Positions 23,630 through 34,234 of a stretch of 64,000 nt of DNA are shown here, piece after piece (within the stretch, counting starts at the first letter, position 1; the number at the start of each line of letters is the position of its first letter). This DNA comes from Ctenosaura bakeri (Eukaryota > Chordata > Lepidosauria > Squamata > Iguanidae): contig CAOLHI010000061.1 in the NCBI GenBank assembly GCA_948474755.1, forward strand, positions 806,001 through 870,000. The letters run 5' to 3'. The position numbers and the translations under genes are program-made. The notes beneath the pieces are model-generated. The model worked only from the letters and a program-made list of their open reading frames with translations, did no database searches and was not told the origin of the DNA.

Positions 23630-25525
23630 TGTCATTGTGATCAATTAACATGTTTGATGTGTGAGTGTGCTTAGCTTCCCAAAGGGAAAAGATACATGTT
23701 CTGAAAGGAACTGCTTTAAATAAGTTATATTTTGGGCAAACTAAGTAAGACAAATCAAATCTCTCCACTGCAATAAAATAAATAAAATAAAATAATAAAA
23801 ATGGTATCTCAGCTTCACACTGAAGATAAGATCTCTCAAGGGGGTTGCTGAATGCTTGCAATGCAGTCTTATCATACAACATCACATAAAATCTTGGAAG
23901 CAAGAGCATGATTTTTTATATGTATATAAGTGGTGGGTTAACCTCTGTTTCATACAGCACATGAATAACTTATGGCCTCTCTATATGCATGTGAATTTGT
24001 ATTTGATAAATCTGCATCAACCAAGGTTTCCAGAAACACATAGGTTAATATAGATTAAAGATCAAAGATCCATGTATAGATTCATATGATGTGTATATAT
24101 TATGTGTTTGCTCTAGGAAATAGCAATGAAGCACAGGTATAGTCCATGAGAGCTTTAATGGGTGGAACTGTGCTGGTCTGTAAGGCTGTGGTTTATTTTG
24201 GGCCTGTTAAGGCAATGATGGGGTTACAATAAACATATGGAATATATGGAGGAGAGAAAAAGATCATAGCAGCATTTTCTAAAAGGTCTGACAGAACCAA
24301 CAAACAAAGAACAGGAACTCTGATCACATGCCATGAGCGTATATAACTGAAAGTTCTGTGTTGAATGTTGAAGTGTGTGAGAGAAAGCAGTGGCTAATGT
24401 TTCTGCTTAAAGAACAAAGACACTGGTGGTTTTAAAGAAACAATGCTTTATTGTAAGAACTTCACTAAGATGGAGAAGCTCTCTGAACATGTGAAAATAA
24501 AGCTAGGCTAATTTCACTCATAGTAGAAGTGAGAGAATAAAGGGATGGGAAGGAAAGAAGTGGAAAGATCCCTAAGAGTATCAATTTATATCTCAAAAGG
24601 GTTAGGACAAGTGGATAAGAAAATGAGGAAACTTTGAGTCACCAAAAACTACTTAATCGTATGATTACTGGTCTCTTTAAGATATCTTTAACCCTTTAAA
24701 TGCTAAGCACTGCTGCATTTCAAAAACTAAAAGTCTCGATGTAGATATTCTACTGTGTGCATAGAATCATTAGGAAGTTCACGTTGCACTGATTCCACCA
24801 GCACACTTCTGTGCATTCAGTGTATCCTGTCTGTTATATGAACACTGACTATTATGAAGTACCTTTCAGGATTAAGGCAAACACCTATCAGTAGAAAGTT
24901 CTTTTACCCTGTATTTCAATAGATCCCTCTTGGCAGTAGATGATTCCCGAGTGTATAGTTCTTGGCACTATATCATGCACATCATGAAAAAAAAACCCAA
25001 ACCACTTACTTCTATGGAACTAGATTTGCATGAAAATGGTGAAAAGTTTTGCAGAATTCATATAAAGATTTTACAAGATTTTAATATGTGGATAGCCCTT
25101 GGAAAGTACAGAAGGGGAGTAGAATATGATTTTTTCAATTTTCTTCCATACATTTCAATTTAATCTAGAGTAAAATCATTATCTTCAATAATCATTAATC
25201 CTCAGAATATAATTAGAAGGACTTCATGGAAGTGCTCCTAAAAGTCAAATAGTTCAACTCCTTTGTATCAAGAAAAAGAAACTCCTTATAAGATAACCTA
25301 GATCTCATCCTAACAATTATGTTATTCACATTCATACCCAATGGTATGGTATTATTTCAGATGGTACAAATGCATGTACAAATAAAAGGAATGATATAGG
25401 AATCCGATCTTTGCGAATTCTGAATTGATGTGTGAAATTGGTGATTGGAACTAGTTAAAATTCAGATTTTAACACTTGGATCCATGCAAGCCTTCTTCCA
25501 TATGAGGATTCCTGTCATTTCAAAA
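23630..25525. other. Unassigned AT-rich sequence
   Basis: A short A/T simple stretch lies at 23776-23803 ('aaataaaataaaataataaa'). No gene or transposon recognised. Confidence 0.4.
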
Positions 25526-25529
25526 ATGT

Positions 25530-25925
25530 TGGGGAAGCCCTTCTTACAGTCCCCTCACACCAAGAGTTATGACTGGTGGGGGTGCAATGCAACTGACTTT
25601 CTCAGAAGCTGCTCCAAGCTCTTGACCATCAAGAGAGGCTGTGCTGCCTTTGCTATACTTCCCATCAGGCAAAGACCTTTTTATTCATGCAGACCTTTGG
25701 CAATCCATCTGGTTTGCTGTAAAGATGGCTATTTATCCAGGAGGGTGCTGTCTTTAAAAAAAATTTAGTTTTGCCTTTAGTTGCTTTTGAAATTTCCTGC
25801 TATTTTAATTAATCTATGATTTGTTTTTAACCGATATTTATTTGATTCAGGCTAGCTGCTTTGAACCCCATTTTCGGGGAGTGGAGGATTCGGGGAGGAG
25901 TCTGGGTAGAAATTAAATAAGTAAA
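25530..25925 (+). mobile_element. L2-like LINE 3' end
   Basis: This resembles the C-terminal coding part and 3' UTR of the L2-like LINE at 55.7-57.8 kb. A decayed coding stretch ('cagtcccctcacaccaag', 'gtggtgggggtgcaatgc') is followed by 'cagacctttggc', a T-rich UTR and the tail 'gctgctttgaaccccatttt...gtagaaattaaataagtaaa'. Heavily 5' truncated. Confidence 0.6.
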
Positions 25926-25929
25926 TACA

Positions 25930-26770
25930 TACATTATTTTGCATTTCTTGCAATATTTTGATGCATTTCCTGACCCAGAAAACATATGCAATAAAGAAAT
26001 GTGTTTTAGAATAAAAATATGTTTATACATGCAGGACAAATAGATCAAATATTTCAGGAAAGAGGATGCCATCATATGACTATAAACTGTGTGGAGGATC
26101 ACTATAGAGCCCTCTATTTTCCCAAGCCCTTTCTCATCATAAAAACATCCTCTACCCTTGCAACTAGCAGGGAGGGAGGGAGGGGGAGAGAGAGAGAACA
26201 AGAATATCCCTACTTTCTTTTATCAGAAATTAAGATAATGGGGATTTCCTTTGGGGGTCTCAGCTGGTGTTTGTAGGCACTAGCTGAGAATTTTCAATTC
26301 CTTCTCATACTCAAGCAGAGTTTGCTTGGATAATTCATGGGAGCCTATTCAATTCTGTGGGATGACGATGGCGACGACGACGACGATGACGATGATTTGA
26401 AGACAACTGTGGCCCTTCACTTGTTTGACTGTGATTTCCATCACCCATAGCCAGCACAGTGAATGGTGTGGGATGCTGGAAGTTGCAAGCAACAACATCT
26501 AGAAGGTTTGTGTCCAAAAATTAGAAGAAGGAGGAAGAGGAGGATGAGAGCAGCTAGTAAGAAAGAAAATGGGAGAAACACAGAGGGAGAAAAAATAGAA
26601 AATGAAAAAGGAGAGGAAGAAAAGAGAAGTATGAGGAAAAGAGGGAATATAACTTCAAGGTCAGGGTGAAATTATTTATGCTACTTGTTGTTATAAGGAT
26701 TAGCTTGACCTGTGAAGCGGTAACCAGAAGAAATGTGAACACTGGATACAGGCAAGAGTTCTTCTCTCTT
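25930..26770. other. Unassigned sequence with purine-rich simple repeats
   Basis: Contains a GGGA/GA stretch at 26167-26199, a (GAC/GAT)n tract at 26362-26398 and purine-rich A/G sequence at 26520-26645. The charged open frames here are products of the purine-rich sequence. Confidence 0.5.
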
Positions 26771-26773
26771 TTG

Positions 26774-26952
26774 GGCCATTTCGGCACTACGCTGATATAG
26801 TGTTATTATTCCACTTCCAACATCCTATGGAATCCTGGGGTTTGCAGTTTACTGAGGCCAAAGAACTCTCTGGCTAAATTGCAAACCCCAGGATTCCATA
26901 GGATGTTGAAAGTGGAATAATAGTGGAATAACAGTGTAGTATGGAAATGGCC
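26774..26952. mobile_element. Palindromic MITE, Harbinger-like
   Basis: Ends 'ggccatttcggcactacgc' and 'gtagtatggaaatggcc' with inner inverted copies of 'tcctatggaatcctggggtt'. Same family as 9.05 kb. The flanks do not form a clean 3-bp duplication. Confidence 0.75.
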
Positions 26953-27264
26953 TCAATCTCAGTCTCTCTGAACAAAGTGTAAGAAGTTTCCTTATTTCAG
27001 AAGATTGATTGGAACAGGTATATGTGTATGTGAAAAGCAGCCTTGACTTTCAGGCAAGAATGTAACCATGTGCTTTCTGTTCAGTTAAGGAGGTTGTTAC
27101 CTCAGAGATGCACATTGGTCTGACAATTGGATTGTTGTAGCGAAATGGAGAGAGATAAAAGACATGTTCAGATTTCCTTAAACACAACATTTAAATGCAG
27201 CATATTTGTCTTCAAAAGAAAATGTCACAAATAATCTTTTAATTTCCTTTCTGAAGTGTTATGA

Positions 27265-27560
27265 ATGGTGAGAGTGCTCAGTGATCTCAATTGCCAATGT
27301 TCTGGCCTTGGAGGGAGAGAAGAAAAGCAAGGCACAGTTCCATCATGCCTAGTCCCAGAAGCAGATGAAAGCCCTCCTGCATTGAACTGCTGCTGCCTTG
27401 GCTTTAGAGGGAGAGAAGAAGAGGCAGGCACTATCTCCATCTTGCCTAGGTTCAACAGTTGATAAAAGACCCTCCCTCCATCCCAACTTCCACTGCCCTG
27501 GCCTCAGACAGAGAGGAGAACTGGCAGCACCTATGGACATAATCCCGTCCCCAACTGCCA
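27265..27560 (+). repeat. Three-unit ~97-bp tandem repeat
   Basis: Blocks 'ctggccttggagggagagaa', 'ccttggctttagagggagag' and 'ccctggcctcagacagagag' begin successive units at about 97-100-bp spacing. Each is followed by a GCA-rich block and 'catcatgcctag' / 'catcttgcctag' / 'gacataatcccg'. The array directly precedes an L2-like 3' tail, so it is probably part of that element's 3' region. Confidence 0.65.
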
Positions 27561-27702
27561 CTCCCTTTCCCTTGTATTGCTTGGATTGTAAGCCTGAGGG
27601 CAGACAACTTTCAAATTAACAATTCATAAGCTGCTCTGAGAGCTTTTGTGGCAGCAAAGCAGGGTATGCATATATATATATATGTTAAATAAATAAATAA
27701 AG
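27561..27702 (+). mobile_element. L2-like LINE or derived SINE 3' end with A/T tail
   Basis: 'ttggattgtaagcctgaggg', 'agctgctctgagagctttt' and 'agcagggtatgcatatat' followed by 'taaataaataaataa' is the typical non-LTR 3' end seen elsewhere here. Confidence 0.6.
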
Positions 27703-27714
27703 TCACATTTCTAG

Positions 27715-27925
27715 GATTTATTTTATTTACTTAATTTTTGAATTTATATCCCGTCTTTCTCCTGAGATGGGATACAAGGTAGCTTAAAACAATATTATCT
27801 TAAAAATTCTGTTCTACAAAAGTTAAAAAAGAATTAAATGCCCATGTTGTTAAAACAGTTAAGCATATTTAAAATAAATTACCAATACCAAATTAAAAAT
27901 AAAATAAAGCACATTACTTCTCCCA
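27715..27925 (-). mobile_element. L2-like LINE 3' end, inverted
   Basis: On the minus strand, 'aaggtagctt...' read backwards gives '...gagaaagacgggatataaat' followed by an A/T tail. It meets the plus-strand tail at 27702, giving a tail-to-tail pair. Confidence 0.6.
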
Positions 27926-28604
27926 TGGGATGGTAAGAGAGGGGCTTTAGTGGTTATTAAGGACATGATAATTGCTAAACTGCATTCTCATCTCATCTAT
28001 GCTTGATACTAAGTTGCTAGACTAGCTCTACTTTTCCTAAGTGAAAGGGAATTTGTAGAAATAATGTATGTTTGGGGTGGCCTCTTGTGGGACTTCCGTC
28101 CATCCATCCATCCATGATTTTCTGGTAATCCATGTTTTGTGATATGTTCTACTCTCTGTGACAAGGTGAGAAGCCTCTGAAGTTTGGAGGTCTCACTGGT
28201 CTTCAGCAGATCTGGAAAGCTGCATTCTTTCTCCATGCACACTGATTTGTTAAAAAGTTTTCTCATGCGGAACACTTGGCCTGCCTGGGCAGTTTAGGCC
28301 CAGAAGGAGCCTTCAACCAGGAAATAAACGTGGAGATATTTTCAGTAAAAAGGGGAATGGCATGAGACATTTGGATATCGAAGGGGAGTATTGGAATATT
28401 CTCCTCTGTACTATTTCTGTAACTGAAATTCCACAGGGAGAGAGAGAAATAGAGAGACATATTGAGCCACAGAGGAAAGAAAGGGCAGTCATAAGGTTTC
28501 CCAACTTTCTTTCTCTCTGTAGTTAATAGCAGTTTGAAGCAAATCTCACAGTTGGATCCAGTCAACTTGATACAAATTTATTTAAAATTTGGTTTGCCTA
28601 CTTA

Positions 28605-29144
28605 GGCCATTTCCGCACTACGCTGTTAGATTGCTATTATTCCACTTTCAACATCCTATGGAATCCTGGAGTTTGTAATTTAGGGAGAGACCTTTAGAAT
28701 TCTCAGCAAGAGAGCTCTTTGGCCTCAGTAAACTACAAACCCCAGAATTCCACAGGATGTTGAAAGTGGAATAATATATATATAAAACAGTGGCTCTTTC
28801 CGCACCTTACCTTTTTTTGGCGCTGGGGTGCAGGGATTGCTTCTGCAGCACAGCCTGGGAGTTTCCTAGGCTGTGCTGGGGCAGGAAGCCCGACTGCCGC
28901 AGCTCCGGAGGCTCCGCACGCATGGCAAGTATGCTTGGGGCCCTGGAGCAATGTGCAATTGTGCACTATTTTCGGCTGAAAGCCGAAAATGAAAAAGTGT
29001 GCGAGCGGCACCTTCCAGGCCCTGGAGCATTGCACGATTGTGAGTGTGTTGTGTAGATCTCTCTTCACAATCATGCGATGCTTGAGGGGCCCTTTCGCAT
29101 GGAAAATGCTGTGTGAAAAGGGCCAGCGTAGTGTGGAAATTGCC
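28605..29144. mobile_element. Palindromic MITE split by a nested insertion
   Basis: Left arm 'ggccatttccgcactacgc' with 'ttattccactttcaacatcc'; right-arm remainder 'gcgtagtgtggaaattgcc' at 29126-29144. Flanks are TTA (28602-28604) and TCA (29145-29147), a one-base mismatch. The right arm is interrupted after 'aaaacag' by the element at 28792-29124. Without it this is a normal-sized family member. Confidence 0.72.
28792..29124. mobile_element. GC-rich Harbinger-like element nested in a MITE
   Basis: Ends 'ggctctttccgcacc' and 'gtgtgaaaagggcc' form an inverted pair. Flanking AGT and AGC differ by one base, as a CpG transition would leave from a 3-bp duplication. An internal hairpin 'attttcggctgaaagccg' (from 28967) and the adjacent 'ggggccctggagcaatg' match, in inverted order, the larger element at 50.46 kb. 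No coding capacity. Confidence 0.68.
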
Positions 29145-29278
29145 TCAGTTGTAGAGTGCAAAACATGAGAGAGTAATATTGCACTAACATGAGTTTAGAA
29201 TCAATTCATACAAGTCCTTGCTTAGCTTTGGGCCTTAGTTAAGATATAGGATGAGAGCAGAGGAACCAACAGTGACTA

Positions 29279-29752
29279 CAGTTGGCCCTCCACATTTGTG
29301 AGTTTGACTTTCAGAGTTTTGATTATTTGCAAGTTTCTCCAACCTCTGCTCACCCATCTCAGGTGCTTCTTTTCTGGGAGAACGTTCTCCCTAGGCAGTT
29401 CCAATCAGGCTTCACAGCCCTTTAAGAACTTATCCTTGGTCCTTCTCCTTCTCCACCAGCCATTGTCTGGCCAGTTAAGAATTACGTGTAGCCTGATTTC
29501 TGCACACCACAAACCTTTCCGAATGCCTCCTACATGCCAAGAAGTAGATGGGGAAGAGAGAGGAAGCACAAGATCATCATGCTTACCCTCTCTCCAATCC
29601 CTGACCCAGTTTGGAACTTGGATGCCTGTTCTTCCACCACCAGGCCTCAGGCCTCTTCCCACAGACACACACACACATTTTGATACTTGTGATTTTCCCA
29701 CTTTTGTGAGGGTACTATGCCCCTAACCCTAGCAAATGTGAAGGGCGAACTG
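29279..29752. mobile_element. Tc1/mariner (Tigger-like) non-autonomous element
   Basis: The left end 'cagttggccctccacatttg' and right end 'caaatgtgaagggcgaactg' are inverted repeats of about 20 bp with two mismatches, flanked by TA on both sides (29277-29278 and 29753-29754). A TA duplication with CAGTTGGCCCTCC-like ends fits Tigger/pogo elements. The interior has open frames of 142 and 98 codons on opposite strands, neither resembling a transposase. Confidence 0.75.
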
Positions 29753-29754
29753 TA

Positions 29755-31230
29755 ATGATTAACATTTTGTTTTGTTTTGTTTTTTGATACAATGGTGCCC
29801 AGAATCTCTCAGCCAAGAACTGGAACTAAGTGACCAACAATTTAGTTTTTAAAATGAATTAATTAATTTTGTGAATATATTAACCTATGTTCATAAGTAA
29901 TGTAAACAAGACTCTTAATTTTATTCCTGGTCATATGATTGTCTGTATTTTTCCATGTCAGGAAAGTTCTGGATTTATCTAGTTAGACCTACATATTTCA
30001 TTTCCCAGCTGTAAAAAGAAACTCTCAAAATAAATTTCCAAGCTCTTCTATCAAAATCCTCCTCCCAGATAAAAATTTTTATTCACAGAACTCTCTTAAG
30101 ACAGGAAAAACTGAATGCAGCAAAACTGCATAATTCAACTGCCTTCATCTCTAGATGTATTATTTAGATTATTTGAGGGCATAATCCAATAAGGAGAAAA
30201 AAAAAACTAAGGAGAAACAAAAAGCTAGTGTCAGAATGGCTAAATGTATTATTTTTTTACAGATTAGGACTCCATAGAACTTGAAAAAATATTTTGGATG
30301 AAATTTCAACAATTTCAAATTAGAAAGAGTACACATAGTTTGTCCTTACTTAATGTTTTATTTTGTTCTGTTAAAAATGAGAATCCAAAGTACTGGTTCT
30401 TTGCCCAGATTTTTTTTTTCCCAAGTTGTAATTCGTGGATCACTTCTTGTGTTACTTTTGAAAGCTATTTAGTAGTACAATAATAAAACAATAATGAATT
30501 GCAAGTAGTGATGTTGTAGTTCCATTTCTTATGAAATTCACTACTGTTTTGTTGTAGTAGTAACTGAGTTACTTTCAAATGTAACATAAGAAGTGATCCA
30601 GCAATAACAGTACAGATAAAGAAAATTCCAGTTGTGAATAACTATTTTGTATCTCCATTACTTGTACATTTCATTATTTCTAAGTTGTGGGTAATGCACT
30701 GGCTTCAAGATAGGGCAAAAATGTAACAAGGAGAAGGCTGGATGACCAAATCCTGCACACATGACTTTGCTGCAGATTTCTTGTGTTATCAATAAATGTG
30801 GCCACAGTTACCTAATTTCTGATTCTCATTTTTTCCTTCTTGGTACAATTATAATTAACAATTGTTATGCATGCACATAAGAATATGAGATCTGAATAGG
30901 CCCTAATATTTCTTTAATTAGTATTGCCGATGCACACTCATTGTATCCTCTCCAACCTTGTGAGTTACATCTCTACAAAACACAGTTTATTTTATCAAGC
31001 TTGAATAATAGTTAATAGCTTTTCAGCCAGCCAGCCAGATCTCTAGACCTAGCAAGTATGTTCTCAGGTCATGTCCTATTAGAACAGCAGGTCACCTTTT
31101 ACTAATGAAGGTGAACCCCTGAAGAAAGGATGAGGTGGAGAAACAGAGCTTTTCTCTCCAGCAGGCTGCTTTCTAAAGATGCTTCTGCAGATGCCTTTTC
31201 AAATGTTGTGTTCATAAACACAGCTGACAG
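29755..31230. other. Unassigned AT-rich sequence
   Basis: A T/G simple stretch follows 29765. Nothing else recognised. Confidence 0.4.
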
Positions 31231-31231
31231 C

Positions 31232-31345
31232 GCAGCTTGAAAAGTGACTTTTTGGACTATAGTTCCCAGAATTTCCCAGTCAGCTTGACAAGTGGCCAGG
31301 CTAATATGAATTCTGGGATATGTAGAACAGAAAGTAACATTTTCC
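31232..31345. mobile_element. Foldback MITE (family B)
   Basis: Arms 'gaaaagtgactttttggact' with 'atagttcccagaattt', and 'gaattctgggatatgtagaa' with 'agaaagtaacattttcc', are inverted repeats. A related copy lies at 32.86 kb. Confidence 0.6.
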
Positions 31346-31604
31346 AGCTTTGCTGAATAACCACAACAAGTCACTTGGTGTCTGTATACAATTTAGCCTG
31401 ATCTTTCCCATCTCTGAAAGATAACGCCTGTTTCAACTGTTGCGGGATCTCACACAACAAAAAGCCCCATTTATTACTGATTAGGGTTTCCTGGAAATGA
31501 ATTTTTAATCCACACAGAGCTCTCCAGCCAGCAGAGAGGGTGAAACATGTGGTTTTCCCATCCTTGTCTCTTAAGACTGAGGAACTGAGGATCCTCATCA
31601 TTTG

Positions 31605-31870
31605 TCAGCTAATCTGGATTCTATCTGGGGTTCTATTACCAGCTTTTGACCACTGAGTGCCCAGTTCATTATGTTCATTAAACCAGACAGTCAAGAGTTA
31701 ACATTATCACTCTACTTAAGCTTATTAAGTGCTGGAATCTCAGGATGTTTACTTGGGAGATGAGCACGTTCTTCAGCACTCTCTAGGCTATTTATTATAT
31801 GCCTTTGTAAATATGCAAACAGATACAATCCACTTAGGGAGAAATGTAGACACATTAATGTCTGGGCACT
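31605..31870. promoter_or_regulatory. Candidate conserved non-coding element
   Basis: Repeat-free block with 'gttcattatgttcattaaac', 'gagttaacatta', 'cttattaagtg' and 'aatatgcaaac' (homeodomain, HNF1-like and octamer-like cores). Visual judgement only. Confidence 0.22.
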
Positions 31871-31989
31871 AAGCTTCATCACATTATATTACATTGCATT
31901 TAAGGCATCACACATTCATTATATTACATCATATGGCTATTATGTTGTCACACCTTCATAAATACTTTAATAAGGAATGAACCTTTATC

Positions 31990-32150
31990 ACTTTGCATCT
32001 TTATTTATAATCTGCTTTTTTCCCAAGTTGGGGCTTAAAGTGGCTTGCAACAATTAAAAAAAACATAATTAAAACCCATAGAATATAAAAAAAAATCAAA
32101 AAGAATTAAATCAACATTAGAACACATCATCAAAAACTTAGAGACTCATC
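31990..32150 (-). mobile_element. L2-like LINE/SINE 3' end, inverted
   Basis: 'tttatttataatctgctttt' and 'ttggggcttaaagtggcttg', read on the minus strand, give a 'caagccactttaagcccc...gattataaataaa' tail like other L2-like ends here. Confidence 0.5.
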
Positions 32151-32398
32151 ACCAATACAACAGCGAGCATTTTCCATCAGAAAAGACACATATAATCACA
32201 TGTTGAACTCCTGTCTGAATAAAAACGTCTTTATTTTAGCAATAGATAGAACAACCAACAGAAATGTTTCTTCTGTTTTTCTCTATTTAAAAAAGCCTAA
32301 GTTGTACAGTAAAGACACTTGTGAAATTCAGTCTTGCAAAAGCCTATAGAAATTGGTCTCATCTGTAACTTTCAGACTACTGTGCGCACTGTAACTCA

Positions 32399-32600
32399 GG
32401 ACATTTCTGCCCTACACTGTTATAGTGCTATTATTCCACTTTAAACACCCTGTGGAATTCTAAGGTTTGTAGTTTACCGAGGCCAAAAAGCTCTCTGGCT
32501 GAGAATTCTAAAGGCCCCTCCCTAAACTGCAAACCCCAGGATTCCAAAGGATGTTGAAAGTAGAATAAGAGCACTATAACAATGTAGTGCAGCAATGGCC
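32399..32600. mobile_element. Palindromic MITE, Harbinger-like
   Basis: Ends 'ggacatttctgccctacac' and 'gtagtgcagcaatggcc' with inner inverted 'cctgtggaattctaaggttt' and 'aaaccccaggattcc'. Flanks TCA (32396-32398) and TTA (32601-32603) differ by one base. Confidence 0.72.
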
Positions 32601-32602
32601 TT

Positions 32603-32671
32603 AGATTTTGTAACTTGTTTTAATGCTTTTGTAAGCCATCCTGAGAACTTTGATATAGAATGGAGTACAAA

Positions 32672-32716
<45 letters not shown>

Positions 32717-32720
32717 TATT
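32603..32720 (+). mobile_element. L2-like 3' tail ending in an (ATC)n microsatellite
   Basis: 'ttgtaacttgttttaatgct', 'tgtaagccatcctgagaact' and 'tatagaatggagtacaaa' form an L2-like 3' end. Its terminal simple repeat has become about 15 CAT units at 32672-32716. Confidence 0.6.
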
Positions 32721-32854
32721 ATTTCCTCATTATGTAGTACATCACTCCTTCTCAACAGCATATAGCTACAACACTGCATGTAGGGAAATCAATTGTCTTT
32801 TCTTTTCTCCTGGATAGTTTCTGCACATCTAGTTATACACTTGAACAAGACCAT

Positions 32855-32968
32855 GGAAAAGTTACTTTTTGTACTGTAATTCCAAGAATCCTCCAGACCA
32901 TGGCCCCATTAGATTGAGAATTCTGGAAACTATAGTGAATAAAGCAGCTTTCCCAAGCTTTGCTAAAA
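32855..32968. mobile_element. Foldback MITE (family B)
   Basis: 'ggaaaagttactttttgtac' and 'tgtaattccaagaatcc' pair with 'gaattctggaaactatagtg' and 'aagcagctttccc'. Related to the copy at 31.23 kb. Confidence 0.55.
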
Positions 32969-33089
32969 CAGACACCATGAGCTTAAGGTATTTCCTTCCA
33001 AAGACCGCTTCTCATTCCTTCGGCACATGGACACTCTGTTCCTTGAAAGTAATGCTACGACGGTAACATCAAAAGACTTTCTAAATCAG

Positions 33090-33430
33090 GGAGGTGGCAC
33101 TTGGAGACAGTCACCTACTGGCCAGCCTGTCTTTGGCAAGGAATGAGACTGCTGCTTTAAGAGTCCTCGCTTTTCCTATGCAAATGTCGCTGGAAACCAT
33201 GCCTAGTATCTCCATTTGTCACAGACCTGGGCATTAATAGAATGTTTAAACGTCATGATGTCATCCCTATTAATCAGACCCTGCTGGGCCATGCTCCGGC
33301 ACTGCATATTAATCAGCAGCAGCCCTGGGACTCACTTATCTGGAGAGGCTAAGTTTAGATCCATAAAACATGATTTATTTTTAAAAGTAGCATTATTAAA
33401 GATGAGCTACAACCTTACACTCGCTTACAT
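33090..33430. promoter_or_regulatory. Strongest candidate enhancer / conserved non-coding element
   Basis: A repeat-free, compositionally complex block. It contains a perfect octamer ATGCAAAT (33178-33185), a CRE-like dyad 'cgtcatgatgtcat' (33251-33264) and TTAATCAG twice, 39 bp apart (33270-33277 and 33309-33316). It also has 'gcattaatag', 'cagcagcagccc' and 'ccataaaacatgatttattt'. This density of POU, CREB and homeodomain sites is typical of vertebrate developmental enhancers. It has no supported coding frame. Cross-species conservation could not be tested here. Confidence 0.4.
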
Positions 33431-34188
33431 GGGAGTCTCCTTAGGAAAGGGATGGTATTTTGAAATTGTCAGGAAAACCACCCTTCTTCCAGGCTGTAAA
33501 AGCAGCCTGTCCAACACTCTATTGGTCTCTCAAATGTCTTGGTTTGGGTTTTTTTTGGATGGGGAACAGGTTTGAGAAATATAACTGCTCTGACTATTGT
33601 GGAAGTAGAAATGGCTTCAGTTAGCAAACGATCCAAACAGAAATCCAAGAGTCAAATAATTTTGTGCTTTATAGATTGACTGCAAATCCAGCTGAATGCT
33701 TGTACTTTTATTTTTTCCTTTCTGCTTCAGCCTGTGCAAAATCTACACTGTGAAAATTTCATGTAATAAGGTTGGGGCAGCAGTGACAAATAAGCTAACA
33801 GTCTTTAATGCTCCAGAAAAATTGTTCTTCTTTTATCTTTTAACAGGTTCTCCAACACCTAGCATAGTCATCCTTTTAGAAATGGAGTCAAGATTAGTTG
33901 CATTTCCCCTTTTCTGCACCATAAAGGAGTTCTAGAAATACGCACTGTGTTCTGGAGCTCTCAGAATGAGAAATTACTTTTTCCCTATCAGCTTTACTTT
34001 TATTTTTAAATGTAATTTTTTAAAAAAATGTGTTGATACATGTTCCCCTCCTGAATGTGGCAACTACTTTACATTTGGCTGGAATCAGTGGATAAATAGA
34101 CTATGTGCTTTATGCTGTGGTAATGCTGTGGCTGATCATCCAATGTTAGTGGGTTACTTGTTACTGAAATGGACTTATGTCACCTGAT
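33431..34188. other. Unassigned sequence
   Basis: Nothing recognised; open frames up to 119 codons show no domain. Confidence 0.4.
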
Positions 34189-34189
34189 A

Positions 34190-34190
<1 letters not shown>

Positions 34191-34232
<42 letters not shown>
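34191..34232 (+). repeat. (ATG)n microsatellite
   Basis: Fourteen uninterrupted ATG/GAT units. The array is the reverse complement of the 32.67 kb ATC array, 1.5 kb away. Confidence 0.95.

Positions 34233-34234
<2 letters not shown>

Noticed and set aside
26463..26669. Highly charged open frame (R/K/E-rich)
   Set aside because: Product of purine-rich simple sequence; not a nuclear protein exon.
29719..29732. 'cccctaaccctag' considered as an interstitial telomeric repeat
   Set aside because: Only about two imperfect CCCTAA units, located inside the Tigger-like element.
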